DNA of 57,086 nt from Chloroflexi bacterium GWB2_54_36 (GCA_001796355.1 MGMG01000086.1:540-57625), one strand, 5' to 3'; shown: positions 17,269 through 25,490, numbered from the stretch's first letter. Translations and numbers: made by a program. Notes: generated from the letters alone by a model not told the origin.

Positions 17269-17434
17269 ATTTGCCTCACCCCCTACCCCCGCTCCCCGGG
17301 TCGTTTTCAAGCGGCCAACTTCTCGGGGAGCGGGGGTTTAATGTATTTCGAGTGTTTTGCGCCGATACGGCGCAAAACACTCGATTAAGAAAATGCCCGC
17401 CCCAAAGAATGGGGCGGGTTGGGTGGGGTTGATA
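17269..17434 (-). repeat. Structured repeat family B, copy 1 (inverted relative to copy 2)
   Basis: Three palindromes in order: CCCCGCTCCCCG with CGGGGAGCGGGG (17286-17336), a 35-base hairpin with 16-base arms and a 3-base loop (17349-17383, CGAGTGTTTTGCGCCG arm), and CCGCCCC with GGGGCGG (17398-17417). Its reverse complement aligns over its full length with 22594-22774. The rest of the 408-base gap 17182-17589 shows no gene; a TATAAT at 17553-17558 may serve the next gene. Confidence 0.85.
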
Positions 17435-17589
17435 GCATACCGAACATAGAGTCAGTCCGATAATATCAAGATACAAGGGCTGGGTCCCACCCCGGCCCGT
17501 TATATAGACGACCTCGCCCCAGAACGCCGCCGCGCTTCTCGGGTTTCAATTCTATAATCAAGCCATCAACCGCCGGTTCAGGAGTTGCC

Positions 17590-19554
17590 ATGGAATCAAC
17601 CGCTGCTTTGTCCAACCGCTCATGGAAGTTCACTCTGTTTTTTAGTTTGACCTTCTTAATCTTTTTCCAACTAACTTCCGACTTCATCGAGTCGATTTAC
17701 ACTTTCGGTCTGCTCGGGACCGACATCCCGCCGGAAATCGTCAGTATTGTGTTTTTCTTCTCGCCGCTGGCGCTGCTTTTCTTCCGACGGCGTCTGCCGC
17801 TGCGCGCAGCCCTGGTGCTAACCGGAGTGGCTGCCTTGCTGCGCGGCGTGGAAGTGGTGCTCGACCCAGGCGGTAAAATGCTGGCCAGCGGCCTGGGCGT
17901 GGGGATACTGCTGGCCGCGTTCCCGATTCTGCTGAGCCATTTGACCCGCAAAGCGCCTGTCAGCGCGCTGGAAATGGGCACCGGTTTAACCTCTGCCCTG
18001 TCCATCTCCGTATTGCTGCGCACCCTGGGGGCTGGCAGCGATATCTCGCTGCTCATTCCCAGGATCAGCTGGCTGCTGTGTGCTGCGCTGATTGGGATGG
18101 CTGTATGGCTTTTACGCGAGAATTTCACCCTCGATCCCCCGGAAGACACCGTCAAGCTGCGTTTTTGCCCGACGGCTGCGCTAAGTTCCGGGTTCCTTGG
18201 CGCACTGTTGGTCCTTTACTTTGCTTTCACCAGCCCGACGGTTTTATCCCGCTGGAGCGGCGTTGATTACCGGCTCATTCTTTTGACGCTGGGAGTTGCC
18301 TGGAGCATTTTTATTGCGCTGCTGACCGGCGACCGCATTCATCAGGTATCGCGTCCATACCTTGCAGGCTGGAATAGCTTGTTCCTGCTGGCGGGAACGA
18401 CGGCCATCCTGATCAATCAGGTGCGCTTCCCGGTTGTTGCCGGCGGCTTCCCGCTCTACCAGCCCGAGCTGGCCTGGGCTGCGCAGATTCCTTTGTTCAT
18501 CCTGCTGCTCCTCAGTCCGGTCATCCTGCTGGATTTCATTCTCCTGACCGGTGAGTTTGCCCAGCTCCGCCCCACTACTCGGCAGTTGGCGGGAGGATTC
18601 ACCATCGCCGCGCTGGCATTTCTGGTCGTCGTTCTGGCGCAGGTTTTTACCACCGTGTACGACTACATTCCGGTGGTAGGTCCGGGATTCCGCGACCGGT
18701 TCTGGTTGGTGTTCCTGCTCAGCGGCCTTACCCTGACCGTTCCGCTTTTTTGGACGCGCCCACGCACCATCCCGAGGCTGCAACCAGCGCAGCGCCAGTT
18801 ATTCTTCCCGCTGGTGGTCATTGCATTGGTGCTTTCGATTGTGTCGTCAGTGCTCACCGAACCTCGGCCGGAAGCCACGGCCAAACCAGCCACCCTGCGG
18901 GTGGTGACCTATAACCTTCAACAAGGGTACGACCAGGGCGGTCAGCGCGCCTACCAGCAGCAGCTTGAAGTCATCCGCAGCCTGCAACCCGATCTGGTGG
19001 GATTGCAGGAAAGCGATGTGGCTCGCTTTTCAGGTGGCAATGCTGACTTGGTCCGCACCCTCGCCACTGGCCTGAATATGTATGCGTACTACGGTCCCAA
19101 AACCGTAACCGGCACCTTTGGCATTGCCCTGCTTTCGCGTTACCCGTTGGAAAACCCGCAAACCTTCTTCATGTACAGCACAGGTGAACAAACCGCAGCC
19201 ATTTCAGCCCAAGTGACCGTCGATAACGTGCCGTACCTTATTCTGGTCACTCATCTTGGCAACGACGGCCCAATCATCCAGCAGCAGCAAGTGCTGCAAG
19301 AACTGGCGGGCAAACAGAATATCATTGCCATGGGAGATTTCAACTTTCGCTCCACCAGCGAGCAATATGCACTAACAGATCAGGTATTGGACAGCGCCTG
19401 GGTGTTGGCCGGGTCGCCGCTGACCGCCGGACTCGACCCCGAGCGCTTGATCGATCACATTTTTGTCTCGCCGGGGACAAAAGTGAAATCGGCCGAATAT
19501 ATTGTCTCGCCGATGTCAGATCATCCCGGTTTGCTGGTTGAAATCGCACCATGA
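17590..19554 (+). CDS. CWH43-like polytopic membrane protein with endonuclease/exonuclease/phosphatase domain
   Basis: 654 residues. Residues 14-420 hold about 12-14 membrane segments. From about 432 an EEP domain begins: VVTYNLQQG, VGLQESDV (catalytic Glu), GIALLSRYPL, VTHLGNDG (His), AMGDFNFRS (Asp-Asn) and MSDHPGLLVEI (Asp-His), so the catalytic set is complete. The layout matches the eukaryotic CWH43/PGAP2IP type, in which a membrane part is joined to an EEP domain acting on lipid anchors. Substrate in bacteria unknown; a phosphodiester of a lipid or polyprenyl is a reasonable guess. AGGAG lies 6 bases before ATG 17590. Confidence 0.75.
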   Translation: MESTAALSNRSWKFTLFFSLTFLIFFQLTSDFIESIYTFGLLGTDIPPEIVSIVFFFSPLALLFFRRRLPLRAALVLTGVAALLRGVEVVLDPGGKMLASGLGVGILLAAFPILLSHLTRKAPVSALEMGTGLTSALSISVLLRTLGAGSDISLLIPRISWLLCAALIGMAVWLLRENFTLDPPEDTVKLRFCPTAALSSGFLGALLVLYFAFTSPTVLSRWSGVDYRLILLTLGVAWSIFIALLTGDRIHQVSRPYLAGWNSLFLLAGTTAILINQVRFPVVAGGFPLYQPELAWAAQIPLFILLLLSPVILLDFILLTGEFAQLRPTTRQLAGGFTIAALAFLVVVLAQVFTTVYDYIPVVGPGFRDRFWLVFLLSGLTLTVPLFWTRPRTIPRLQPAQRQLFFPLVVIALVLSIVSSVLTEPRPEATAKPATLRVVTYNLQQGYDQGGQRAYQQQLEVIRSLQPDLVGLQESDVARFSGGNADLVRTLATGLNMYAYYGPKTVTGTFGIALLSRYPLENPQTFFMYSTGEQTAAISAQVTVDNVPYLILVTHLGNDGPIIQQQQVLQELAGKQNIIAMGDFNFRSTSEQYALTDQVLDSAWVLAGSPLTAGLDPERLIDHIFVSPGTKVKSAEYIVSPMSDHPGLLVEIAP

Positions 19555-19595
19555 ACAGGCAGTCAGCCTGAGCCAGCCAGGTTTTTTGCGGTTGC

Positions 19596-19623
19596 TTGAA
19601 AAATAAATTTTATTGAGTATATT
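19596..19623 (+). promoter_or_regulatory. Probable promoter for the 19732 gene
   Basis: TTGAAA (19596-19601), 16-base spacer, TATATT (19618-19623), in an AT-rich stretch. It implies a leader of about 100 bases. Confidence 0.45.
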
Positions 19624-19731
19624 TATACATAATTATGAAGATTCCGTATTCCATTACGGATGCAGTCAGACGTTGGTTTCTTCAGTAGTCAAGCCGGTTG
19701 GTTCCAAATTAACCGGTAGAAAGGGCTTGGC

Positions 19732-20121
19732 ATGCAGATCAGAATGTGGATGGGCGTCAAGGCCTGGGTATCGTTGATCACCGGGTTGGGCTTTCTACTT
19801 GTACCGGTTTCGGCTTTGGTAATCCTGGGAACAGAAACGGACGCGGTTGGGCTGGCTTTGGCGCGTTTTTTTGGCGCAACGATGTTTTTGGTAGGGTTAG
19901 TCTTGTGGATGACCCGTACCGTCCATGACGCCCACTACCTGCGGATGCTTGCCAGCGCAGTCTTTGTGAGCGATGCCCTGGCGGCCATCGTGGCCGTGCG
20001 GGAAACGCTTTCAGGCACCATCAATGCTGTCGGGTGGGTCGTGGCCGCTCTTTATCTGGCTTTTTGCCTGGCCTTCGGCTACAGCCTGCTGCGCATCTCG
20101 GAACCCGTTACGACGCCATGA
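19732..20121 (+). CDS. Small four-helix membrane protein of unknown function
   Basis: 129 residues with four hydrophobic segments (about 10-32, 41-62, 69-88, 98-121). The pattern of a helix hairpin ending LGTETDAVGLALARFFGATMF (positions 33-53) resembles DUF4345/DoxX-like small membrane proteins, but I cannot place it firmly. Its stop overlaps the start of the next gene as ATGA, so the two are translationally coupled. Confidence 0.55.
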   Translation: MQIRMWMGVKAWVSLITGLGFLLVPVSALVILGTETDAVGLALARFFGATMFLVGLVLWMTRTVHDAHYLRMLASAVFVSDALAAIVAVRETLSGTINAVGWVVAALYLAFCLAFGYSLLRISEPVTTP

Positions 20122-20583
20122 CCAAAACTCCGGATTTATCGACGCCGAAAGCGGTTCACCGTTATTTCAGCGCTTTCTGCTTCAATCTGACCTGGGACCT
20201 GCTCGACAAACCTGCCCGTACCACTGCTGAAAACGAAGCCATGATTCAAGCGTGCCTGGCTTCGCTTTGGCATTGGAGTCAGCGCCCCGACTGCACCGAT
20301 CGGGAAAGATCAGTTGGCGCCTGGCAAGCAGCAAGAGTGTATGCGGTGGCACAGCAGGCGGATAACGCCCGGCGTTATGGGCAAATGGCGTTGTCATTAT
20401 GCCAACGACCAGCCGCCTTTCTATCAGGCTTACGCCTACGAAGCGCTGGCACGGGCGGAAGCCGCTGCCGGTAATCGGAGTGCGGCCCAGCCATACCTTG
20501 AACAGGCGCGGCAACTGGCAGGCCAGGTGGCAAAAGCCGAAGAACGAGAATTAATCTTAACTGACCTGAAAACGATTTTGTAA
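20118..20583 (+). pseudogene. Frameshifted helical-repeat (TPR-like) protein gene
   Basis: ATG 20118 opens a frame that reads about 94 sensible residues (TKTPDLSTPKAVHRYFSAF ... ARRYGQMALSLC) and then turns into an Arg-rich, implausible tail. The +1 frame continues the same protein from about 20397 (ANDQPPFYQAYAYEALARAEAAAG ... QARQLAGQVAKAEERELILTDL) to a stop at 20583. The join falls near 20395-20405. The combined product of about 154 residues would be a complete alpha-helical repeat protein. The cause is a recent mutation, a sequencing error or, less likely, programmed shifting; no slippery heptamer is visible. Confidence 0.7.
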
Positions 20584-20801
20584 GCCAGAGTTAACCACCC
20601 CATATCGTGACTCGACTTCCCACCTGAGTCACATCCTCCAACGCTGCCTTGCGTTTATATTTGCTTTAAGCATAGTACCGGTATCAGGGCTTCCAGGCGC
20701 CAGCCTGAAGGTCAAACCGGATTTTTTCACCTGAGAACCAGCGGGGGCAGCTGTACCGGAACGTGACGATACGGCAAGGCAGACCAGGTCGGGGAGGATT
20801 T

Positions 20802-22382
20802 TTGGGAGATTTGAAATCAAGGGTGGTCCTGTTTGGCGTGTCCGGCACCATGGGATATGAAGTCTTCAAAGAATTATGGAACCGCCGCGAGACTATCGAC
20901 ATCGTCTTGCTTCTGCTTCCCGCCCGGCGGGAAAAGAAACTATTTGCCGTCTATGAAAAACAAGCCGGGATTAAATCCCTACCGGAACGCGGGGTCGTGG
21001 AGGGCAATGGGTTAAAAATCGTCTGGGGGGATGCCACTTACTACCCGGATGTAGCGGAGGCGATCCGCGGGGCTGATTGGGTGCTGAACGCCATGGCCTT
21101 CATCTCGCCGGCCGCCGATTACTACCCCGAGATGGCCAAAGCGGTCAACACGACTGCCATCCAAAATATTGTCGATGCCATCCAGGCCGAGCCGGATGGC
21201 GCAGCCCGCATCCGGCTGGTGCATACCTCTACTGTGGCAGCTACCGGTGACCGGCCTCCGCCGATCCATTGGGGCCGGGTGGGCGACCCGCTCAAGCCGT
21301 CCATATTCGATTTCTATGCGGTCACCAAAATTGCCGGGGAGCGCATTGTGCTCGAATCGCAAATCAAGCATTGGGCGGTGTTGCGCATGACCTTCATCAT
21401 GCCGACTCATTTTACGGCGCTGGTGCGCCTGCGCGATCCGATCATGTTCCACATGCCGATCCATGCATGTATGGAGAACATCACTTCTGCAGATGCCGGC
21501 TACGGGATGGCAAATGTACTCGACATCCCGGACAATTCCGATTTTTGGCGCCGGGTTTATAACATGGGCGGCGGACCCGGAATGCGCATCTCGGCAGCCG
21601 ATTACCAGAATCTGGCCGTGCAGTTGCTGGGATTATCCGGCATCCAGGCTGTCAGTGAACGCAGATGGTTCGCGCTGCGCAATTTTCATATGCAGTACTA
21701 CTTTGACAGTTGGGAAGCCAACCAGTACCTGCATTACTGGCGCACGGATATGGAATCCTACAAGCGCAAGCTGCTAGCCAGCATGCCTCTCGCCATAAAG
21801 CTGGTGCGGTTGGTCAACCGCCGCATAGGCTCATTCCGGCGCCTGATCGAGAAATTAGTGTATGGCATTCTGAAGGGGCTGGCAGCCGAACACCGCAATG
21901 GGCCGCTGCACTGGTATGTGGGGCACAATGACGCCCGGATAACCGCATTTTATAAGGATTATGTCGAATTCGAGGCCATCCCGGACTGGGGTGTGGACAT
22001 GCCGGATACTGACCTGCACCAGCCCGCCTTGATTCTGGATCACGGGTATGACGAAGAAAAAGCCCTGCTCGAGCTGGCAGATTTACAACAGGCGGCAAAA
22101 TTTCGCGGCGGGGCGTGCCTGGCAACCAGCTGGGACGGCAGCCTGTACACCTCTCTGACATGGCGCTGCGCCCGCGGGCATTCGTTCAGTGCAATGCCGT
22201 ATACCATCTTGAAGGCGGGGCACTGGTGCCCGGATTGCATGCCGCCCGCCTGGAATTACGATGAGGAGGCGCGGCTCAACCCGTTTTTTGCCCAGGTGTG
22301 GTACCCCAACCACGGAGCTTTGGAGCACAATGTGTACCCGGCTGAGTGCGTACTCGACATCGCCGGCGCGGATAAAGATTAA
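20802..22382 (+). CDS. Extended SDR (NAD-dependent epimerase/dehydratase-like) with C-terminal zinc-finger domain
   Basis: About 526 residues. The Rossmann motif is GVSGTMG right at the N-terminus, with VLNAMAFISP and HTSTVAATGD, and the catalytic pair is Y-A-V-T-K (FYAVTKIAGE). After about residue 350 the protein leaves the SDR fold; the C-terminal 120 residues hold WRCARGHSF and, 14 residues later, HWCPDC, a likely C-x3-H...C-x2-C zinc site. Start: TTG 20802 follows GGGGAGGA by 4 bases; TTG 20811 (LKSRVVLFG) and GTG 20763 are alternatives, and the 13 residues added by GTG are not SDR-like. Upstream neighbours may be co-transcribed. Substrate unknown. Confidence 0.7.
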   Translation: MGDLKSRVVLFGVSGTMGYEVFKELWNRRETIDIVLLLLPARREKKLFAVYEKQAGIKSLPERGVVEGNGLKIVWGDATYYPDVAEAIRGADWVLNAMAFISPAADYYPEMAKAVNTTAIQNIVDAIQAEPDGAARIRLVHTSTVAATGDRPPPIHWGRVGDPLKPSIFDFYAVTKIAGERIVLESQIKHWAVLRMTFIMPTHFTALVRLRDPIMFHMPIHACMENITSADAGYGMANVLDIPDNSDFWRRVYNMGGGPGMRISAADYQNLAVQLLGLSGIQAVSERRWFALRNFHMQYYFDSWEANQYLHYWRTDMESYKRKLLASMPLAIKLVRLVNRRIGSFRRLIEKLVYGILKGLAAEHRNGPLHWYVGHNDARITAFYKDYVEFEAIPDWGVDMPDTDLHQPALILDHGYDEEKALLELADLQQAAKFRGGACLATSWDGSLYTSLTWRCARGHSFSAMPYTILKAGHWCPDCMPPAWNYDEEARLNPFFAQVWYPNHGALEHNVYPAECVLDIAGADKD

Positions 22383-22430
22383 TGGGTTGGTCGAGGCCCG
22401 TCAAGATCCGTCCAATATGTCCTTTCGCGT

Positions 22431-22555
22431 AGGGGCACGGGGATATTGTCGGCTCGGTAAGTTAGATTTAATCCCCGTGCCCTGGCGGTAGATTAATATT
22501 CGGGCACGGGGTCAGGTTTTAGTTATTGCACATATCGATTAATCCCCCGTGTCCC
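22431..22555. repeat. Palindromic repeat family A, copy 2
   Basis: Two hairpins in tandem: GGGCACGGGG (22433-22442) with CCCCGTGCCC (22473-22482), and GGGCACGGGG (22502-22511) with CCCCGTGTCC (22545-22554). TTGCACATATCGA (near 22526) matches the spacer of copy 1 at 1205-1392. Together with the family B copy at 22594-22774, it fills most of the 570-base gap 22383-22952, in which I see no gene. Confidence 0.7.
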
Positions 22556-22593
22556 TTGTATCTTAATCTACTCGGATCCCGCACGCCATAAAG

Positions 22594-22774
22594 TTATCAA
22601 CCCCACCCATCCCGCCCCAGTCTTGGGGCGGGTTTATCTTAATCGAGTGTTTTTGCAACGCCATGGCGTTGCAAAAACACTCGAAATTCATTTACACCCC
22701 GCTCCCCGAAAGTTTGACCGTCTGTGAAAAGCAAGCTCCAAACCGGGGAGCGGGGCCGGGGGTGAGGGGCAAAT
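22594..22774 (+). repeat. Structured repeat family B, copy 2
   Basis: Same modules as 17269-17434 in opposite orientation: a TATCAACCCCACCCA box, a GC hairpin (CCCGCCCC...GGGGCGGG, 22611-22632), a perfect 40-base palindrome without loop (22644-22683), and a final CCCCGCTCCCCG...CGGGGAGCGGGG pair (22697-22755) followed by GGGGGTGAGGGGCAAAT. The outer palindrome arms (CGAGTGTTTT) are the same as in copy 1 while the inner parts differ but remain self-complementary. Confidence 0.85.
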
Positions 22775-22952
22775 CATGTTCGTTACCTGAGTTGTGAAAG
22801 CTTTCAGAATGCCAACTGATTAATCTCAAGACAGCATCTTGTCAGCCCGGCGGTACGCTAGCATGGAAGTCGGCCCCTACGGTTTATTATCATGGTTGGG
22901 TAATATAATTGCATCATCGCACGCCCACAATAATTACCTTGGAGATACCCCC

Positions 22953-23243
22953 ATGCCTGCCTACGTCCTGGTTGACATCACCATCACTGACCCCGTGTTA
23001 TACGATGAAGTCAAACAACGCACCCCGCCCATTGTGGCGCAATACGGCGGGCGCTACCTGGCGCGCGGCGGACACACGGAAAGTTTGCATGGCAACTGGC
23101 AACCCAAACGCCTGGTGCTGCTGCTATTTGACAGCCTGGAGCAGGCAACAACCTGGGAATCCTCGCCGGAGTACACTGCGGTCAAGCAGTTGCGCGACCG
23201 CTGCGCGCAGGTCAACATGCTGCTGCTGGATGGCGTTGCATAA
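22953..23243 (+). CDS. DUF1330 family protein
   Basis: 96 residues, the standard length of this ferredoxin-like dimeric alpha/beta-barrel family. MPAYVLVDITITDPVLYDEV, then GGRYLARGG, then the RLVLLLFDSLEQATTWESSPEY stretch (51-72) are diagnostic. ATG 22953 has GGAG 8 bases upstream; the longer frame to 22839 runs into the repeat region and is rejected. No function is known for the family. Confidence 0.85.
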   Translation: MPAYVLVDITITDPVLYDEVKQRTPPIVAQYGGRYLARGGHTESLHGNWQPKRLVLLLFDSLEQATTWESSPEYTAVKQLRDRCAQVNMLLLDGVA

Positions 23244-23275
23244 GTCCACCCCCCGTCCCAAAATTCAAGGAACAT

Positions 23276-23305
23276 AAAAAAAACAACCCCGCTTTTTGGC
23301 GGGGC
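23276..23305 (-). terminator. Rho-independent terminator of the Csp gene
   Basis: On the minus strand GCCCCGC, a 6-base loop and GCGGGG are followed by TTGTTTTTTTT; it begins about 24 bases after the csp stop. Confidence 0.85.
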
Positions 23306-23328
23306 TGTTCCGGGTTTATTGCAAATGT

Positions 23329-23538
23329 TTAGAGTACGGTGACGTTCGCGGCTTGCAAACCCTTGGGACCTTTTTCGATGGTGAATTCGACCTTCTGGCC
23401 TTCTTCCAGGGTGCGGTAGCCCGTGCTCTGGATAGCGCTGAAGTGAACAAAGACGTCCGGGCCATTCTCACGAGCCAGGAAACCATAACCTTTGGTGCTG
23501 TTGAACCATTTCACGGTTCCGGTAACACGTTCTGACAT
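23329..23538 (-). CDS. csp: Cold-shock domain protein
   Basis: 69 residues forming one CSD. RNP1 is KGYGFLAR and RNP2 is [24 protein letters not shown] opens the protein as usual. It binds single-stranded nucleic acid as an RNA chaperone. It lies 33 bases after the RRM gene on the same strand and ends in a strong terminator, so the two RNA-binding proteins are probably made from one transcript. AGGAG (minus strand) lies 7 bases before the ATG. Confidence 0.95.
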   Translation of the reverse strand: MSERVTGTVKWFNSTKGYGFLARENGPDVFVHFSAIQSTGYRTLEEGQKVEFTIEKGPKGLQAANVTVL

Positions 23539-23571
23539 TCTGTAAATCTCCTTAATTCAAAAACAAAAATC

Positions 23572-23943
23572 TTAATAGCGGCGCTGTCCGCCGCTACCAC
23601 CACGCCGATCACCACCGCGATTGCCTTGACCACCGCGGTCATACCCACCGCCGCCACCGCGGCGAGGTCCACCAAAGCCGCCGTGCCCGGATTCTTCCTT
23701 GGGGCGGGCGACATTGACCTTAAGGTCCCTTGAGTCGAGCGAATAGCCGTTGAACATGCGAATCGCATTTTCTGCTTCAGCCTGGTTGCTCATCTCCACG
23801 AATGCAAAGCCTTTAGAGCTTCCCGTCATGCGGTCCTTAATTACATCTACAGCTACTACAGTGCCAGCCTGAGCGAACAATGTGCGCAAACCGTCTTCTG
23901 TTGTATTGTACGAGAGGTTCCCAACGTAAAGTTTGGTTTCCAT
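23572..23943 (-). CDS. RRM RNA-binding protein with Gly/Arg-rich tail
   Basis: 123 residues. Residues 1-80 are one RNA-recognition motif: RNP2 is LYVGNL, RNP1 is KGFAFVEM. Residues 85-123 are Gly/Arg/Tyr-rich (GGYDRGGQGNRGGDRRGG), an RGG-like disordered tail. It is the same design as the cold-induced Rbp proteins of cyanobacteria. GAGAAGG directly precedes the ATG. The 280 bases upstream contain an AT-rich region in which TTGTGC-N17-TAAGAG on the minus strand is a weak promoter candidate, with a leader of about 70-100 bases. Confidence 0.9.
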   Translation of the reverse strand: METKLYVGNLSYNTTEDGLRTLFAQAGTVVAVDVIKDRMTGSSKGFAFVEMSNQAEAENAIRMFNGYSLDSRDLKVNVARPKEESGHGGFGGPRRGGGGGYDRGGQGNRGGDRRGGSGGQRRY

Positions 23944-24156
23944 CCTTCTCGAGTTCCTAACCTTCCTTCTTCTACTTTAAAAAATACCACCAGATCTCTT
24001 ATTGGTCCGGCGGTTAATGCACAAACACATGCAGATTACCCTATTTATACCACAATTTATGAATAATGGATGAAATTAAGTCAAGGGTTTTTGGAGCTTT
24101 TACTATATTTCTTATGATTCAGGGGAAATTAAGCAGAATTGATATAAAGAAAGATC

Positions 24157-24185
24157 TTGACAAATTAGAACATTTATTCTATATT
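24157..24185 (+). promoter_or_regulatory. Sigma-70-type promoter for the 24228 gene
   Basis: TTGACA (24157-24162), 17-base spacer, TATATT (24180-24185). Predicted transcript start near 24192, which places the open frame from 24066 outside the mRNA. Confidence 0.75.
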
Positions 24186-24227
24186 TATGGCATTGATCCG
24201 CGATTGATTTCCCACAGGAAGGCACAC

Positions 24228-24749
24228 ATGGAACTCACCTTTTCCATTGTTCACCGGGATGACCAACCCGTGCTCTCGATCCGCACCTCCACCAGCATGA
24301 ATGACCTGCCTGAGGCCATTCTGCAGGCGCTGCTGAAAGTCAGCGAACAGTTGACCAGGCTGGGAGTCCAACCCAGCGGACCCGCATTTGTGGCTTATTC
24401 CAACCTGGACATGCGCAATTTGACGGTAGAAATTGGCTTTCCGGTTGCCGGCATGCTAGCTGGAACCCACGAGGTCACTGCGCGCATTATTCCCGGTGGA
24501 CCGGCAGGCATTTGTCTGTACACCGGTCCTTATCAGGAGCTGGCATCGGTTTATCAGCAATTGAACGCCTACCTCGAAGGTCAGGGGCGCGAACCGACCG
24601 GCGTGTCTTACGAATTCTATTTGAATGACCCGGCCGTCACACCCCCCGCCGAGCTGCAAACACAAATCGTCTTCCCGCTCGCCGGGGCTGCGGCCAAGGA
24701 GAGGAAGCGCACGCCGGGCAACGGGCGCATTCCTGTTTTGTACCGGTAA
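24228..24749 (+). CDS. GyrI-like effector-binding domain protein
   Basis: 173 residues from ATG 24228, supported by AGGAAGG and by the promoter at 24157. Two halves of the SOUL/GyrI-like fold are visible: VTVEIGFPVAG is seen here as LTVEIGFPVAGM, and GGPAGICLYTGPYQELASVY is the hallmark G-x-Y...YxxL segment, followed by SYEFYLNDPAVTPPAELQTQIVFPL. No DNA-binding domain is present. It probably binds a hydrophobic ligand; some relatives are cyclopropanoid hydrolases. A terminator follows. Confidence 0.8.
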   Translation: MELTFSIVHRDDQPVLSIRTSTSMNDLPEAILQALLKVSEQLTRLGVQPSGPAFVAYSNLDMRNLTVEIGFPVAGMLAGTHEVTARIIPGGPAGICLYTGPYQELASVYQQLNAYLEGQGREPTGVSYEFYLNDPAVTPPAELQTQIVFPLAGAAAKERKRTPGNGRIPVLYR

Positions 24750-24782
24750 GCTGAGCCGGGTTCAGGGGGAAATGATCTGAAT

Positions 24783-24813
24783 AGACTTCCGCAGGCTGGC
24801 GGAAGTCTTTTAT
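24783..24813 (+). terminator. Rho-independent terminator of the 24228 gene
   Basis: Ten-base stem AGACTTCCGC around a 6-base loop, followed by TTTTATT, 34 bases after the stop. Confidence 0.85.
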
Positions 24814-24821
24814 TAACAACA

Positions 24822-24853
24822 TTGCAGGGTTGTCCTTGCGGACAACCCTGCAA
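24822..24853. terminator. Perfect stem-loop between convergent units
   Basis: Fourteen-base stem TTGCAGGGTTGTCC with a TTGC loop. It lies about 100 bases beyond the end of the minus-strand sulfur-relay operon and may help end that transcript; it has no T run in that direction. Confidence 0.5.
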
Positions 24854-24956
24854 TCACCCCCGAAAGCCTTACCGGCGCAGAATTTACTTGAAAGGTACAC
24901 CGGCCCCCCGGCATAGCCACGGTCCCAGTTTGTCTGCGCCAGAAATGGCGATTTGT

Positions 24957-25460
24957 TTAGATAAAGATGATTTGCGACCCTTCGGTCATATCCATGAAGT
25001 CGGAAGCGGTGACGATATCTTCGACGCCTTCCACGAAATCTTCCTTCTTCAAGCCAAACATATCAACGGACATCTTGCAGGCGTATAAATGCGCGCCCGC
25101 ATCGACCATCATTTGCAGATATTCATCCACCGGCGGGGCGCCCACTTTGGCCATTTTCTTCTTCATGAACCAGGAAGTAAAAGCGGTCATGCCGGGAAGT
25201 ATGCCCATCAGATTCGGAATGCCCAGCGTACCGGTTGGCAAACCCATCAGGCGCATCTTCATGCTGGTGTTGGCCACCGGGGCCAGTTCCAGGTGCTTCT
25301 GGCGGTCTTTGGTGATCATATCCATGCCCCAGAAGGTAAAGAAGAGGGTCACGTCGATGCCATTGCCGAGCGCAGCCCAGCCCATCACCAACGCCGGGTA
25401 GGCCATATCCAGGTCACCCTTCGAGCAAATAAATGCGATTTTGCGTTGTTCGGTTTCCAT
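24957..25460 (-). CDS. DsrE2-type (DsrE/DsrF/DrsH-like) sulfur carrier protein
   Basis: 167 residues. The pattern matches the larger DsrE2 family: IAFICSKGDLDMAYPALVMG at the start, VTLFFTFWGMDMI, and LYACKMSVDMFG with the conserved Cys (C128); C12 near the start is also typical. Family members receive and pass persulfide sulfur from thiol donors to TusA/DsrC-type proteins. PGMTAFTSWFMKKKM is the usual hydrophobic loop. GGAGAATC precedes the ATG. It is the last gene of a four-gene unit. Confidence 0.85.
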   Translation of the reverse strand: METEQRKIAFICSKGDLDMAYPALVMGWAALGNGIDVTLFFTFWGMDMITKDRQKHLELAPVANTSMKMRLMGLPTGTLGIPNLMGILPGMTAFTSWFMKKKMAKVGAPPVDEYLQMMVDAGAHLYACKMSVDMFGLKKEDFVEGVEDIVTASDFMDMTEGSQIIFI

Positions 25461-25490
25461 GATCGATTCTCCAGTTTTCCAGATTAAGGA

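Noticed and set aside
24066..24227. N-terminal extension of the GyrI-like gene
   Set aside because: AT-rich, without homology, and it contains a near-consensus promoter (24157-24185) and lies before a good ribosome binding site.
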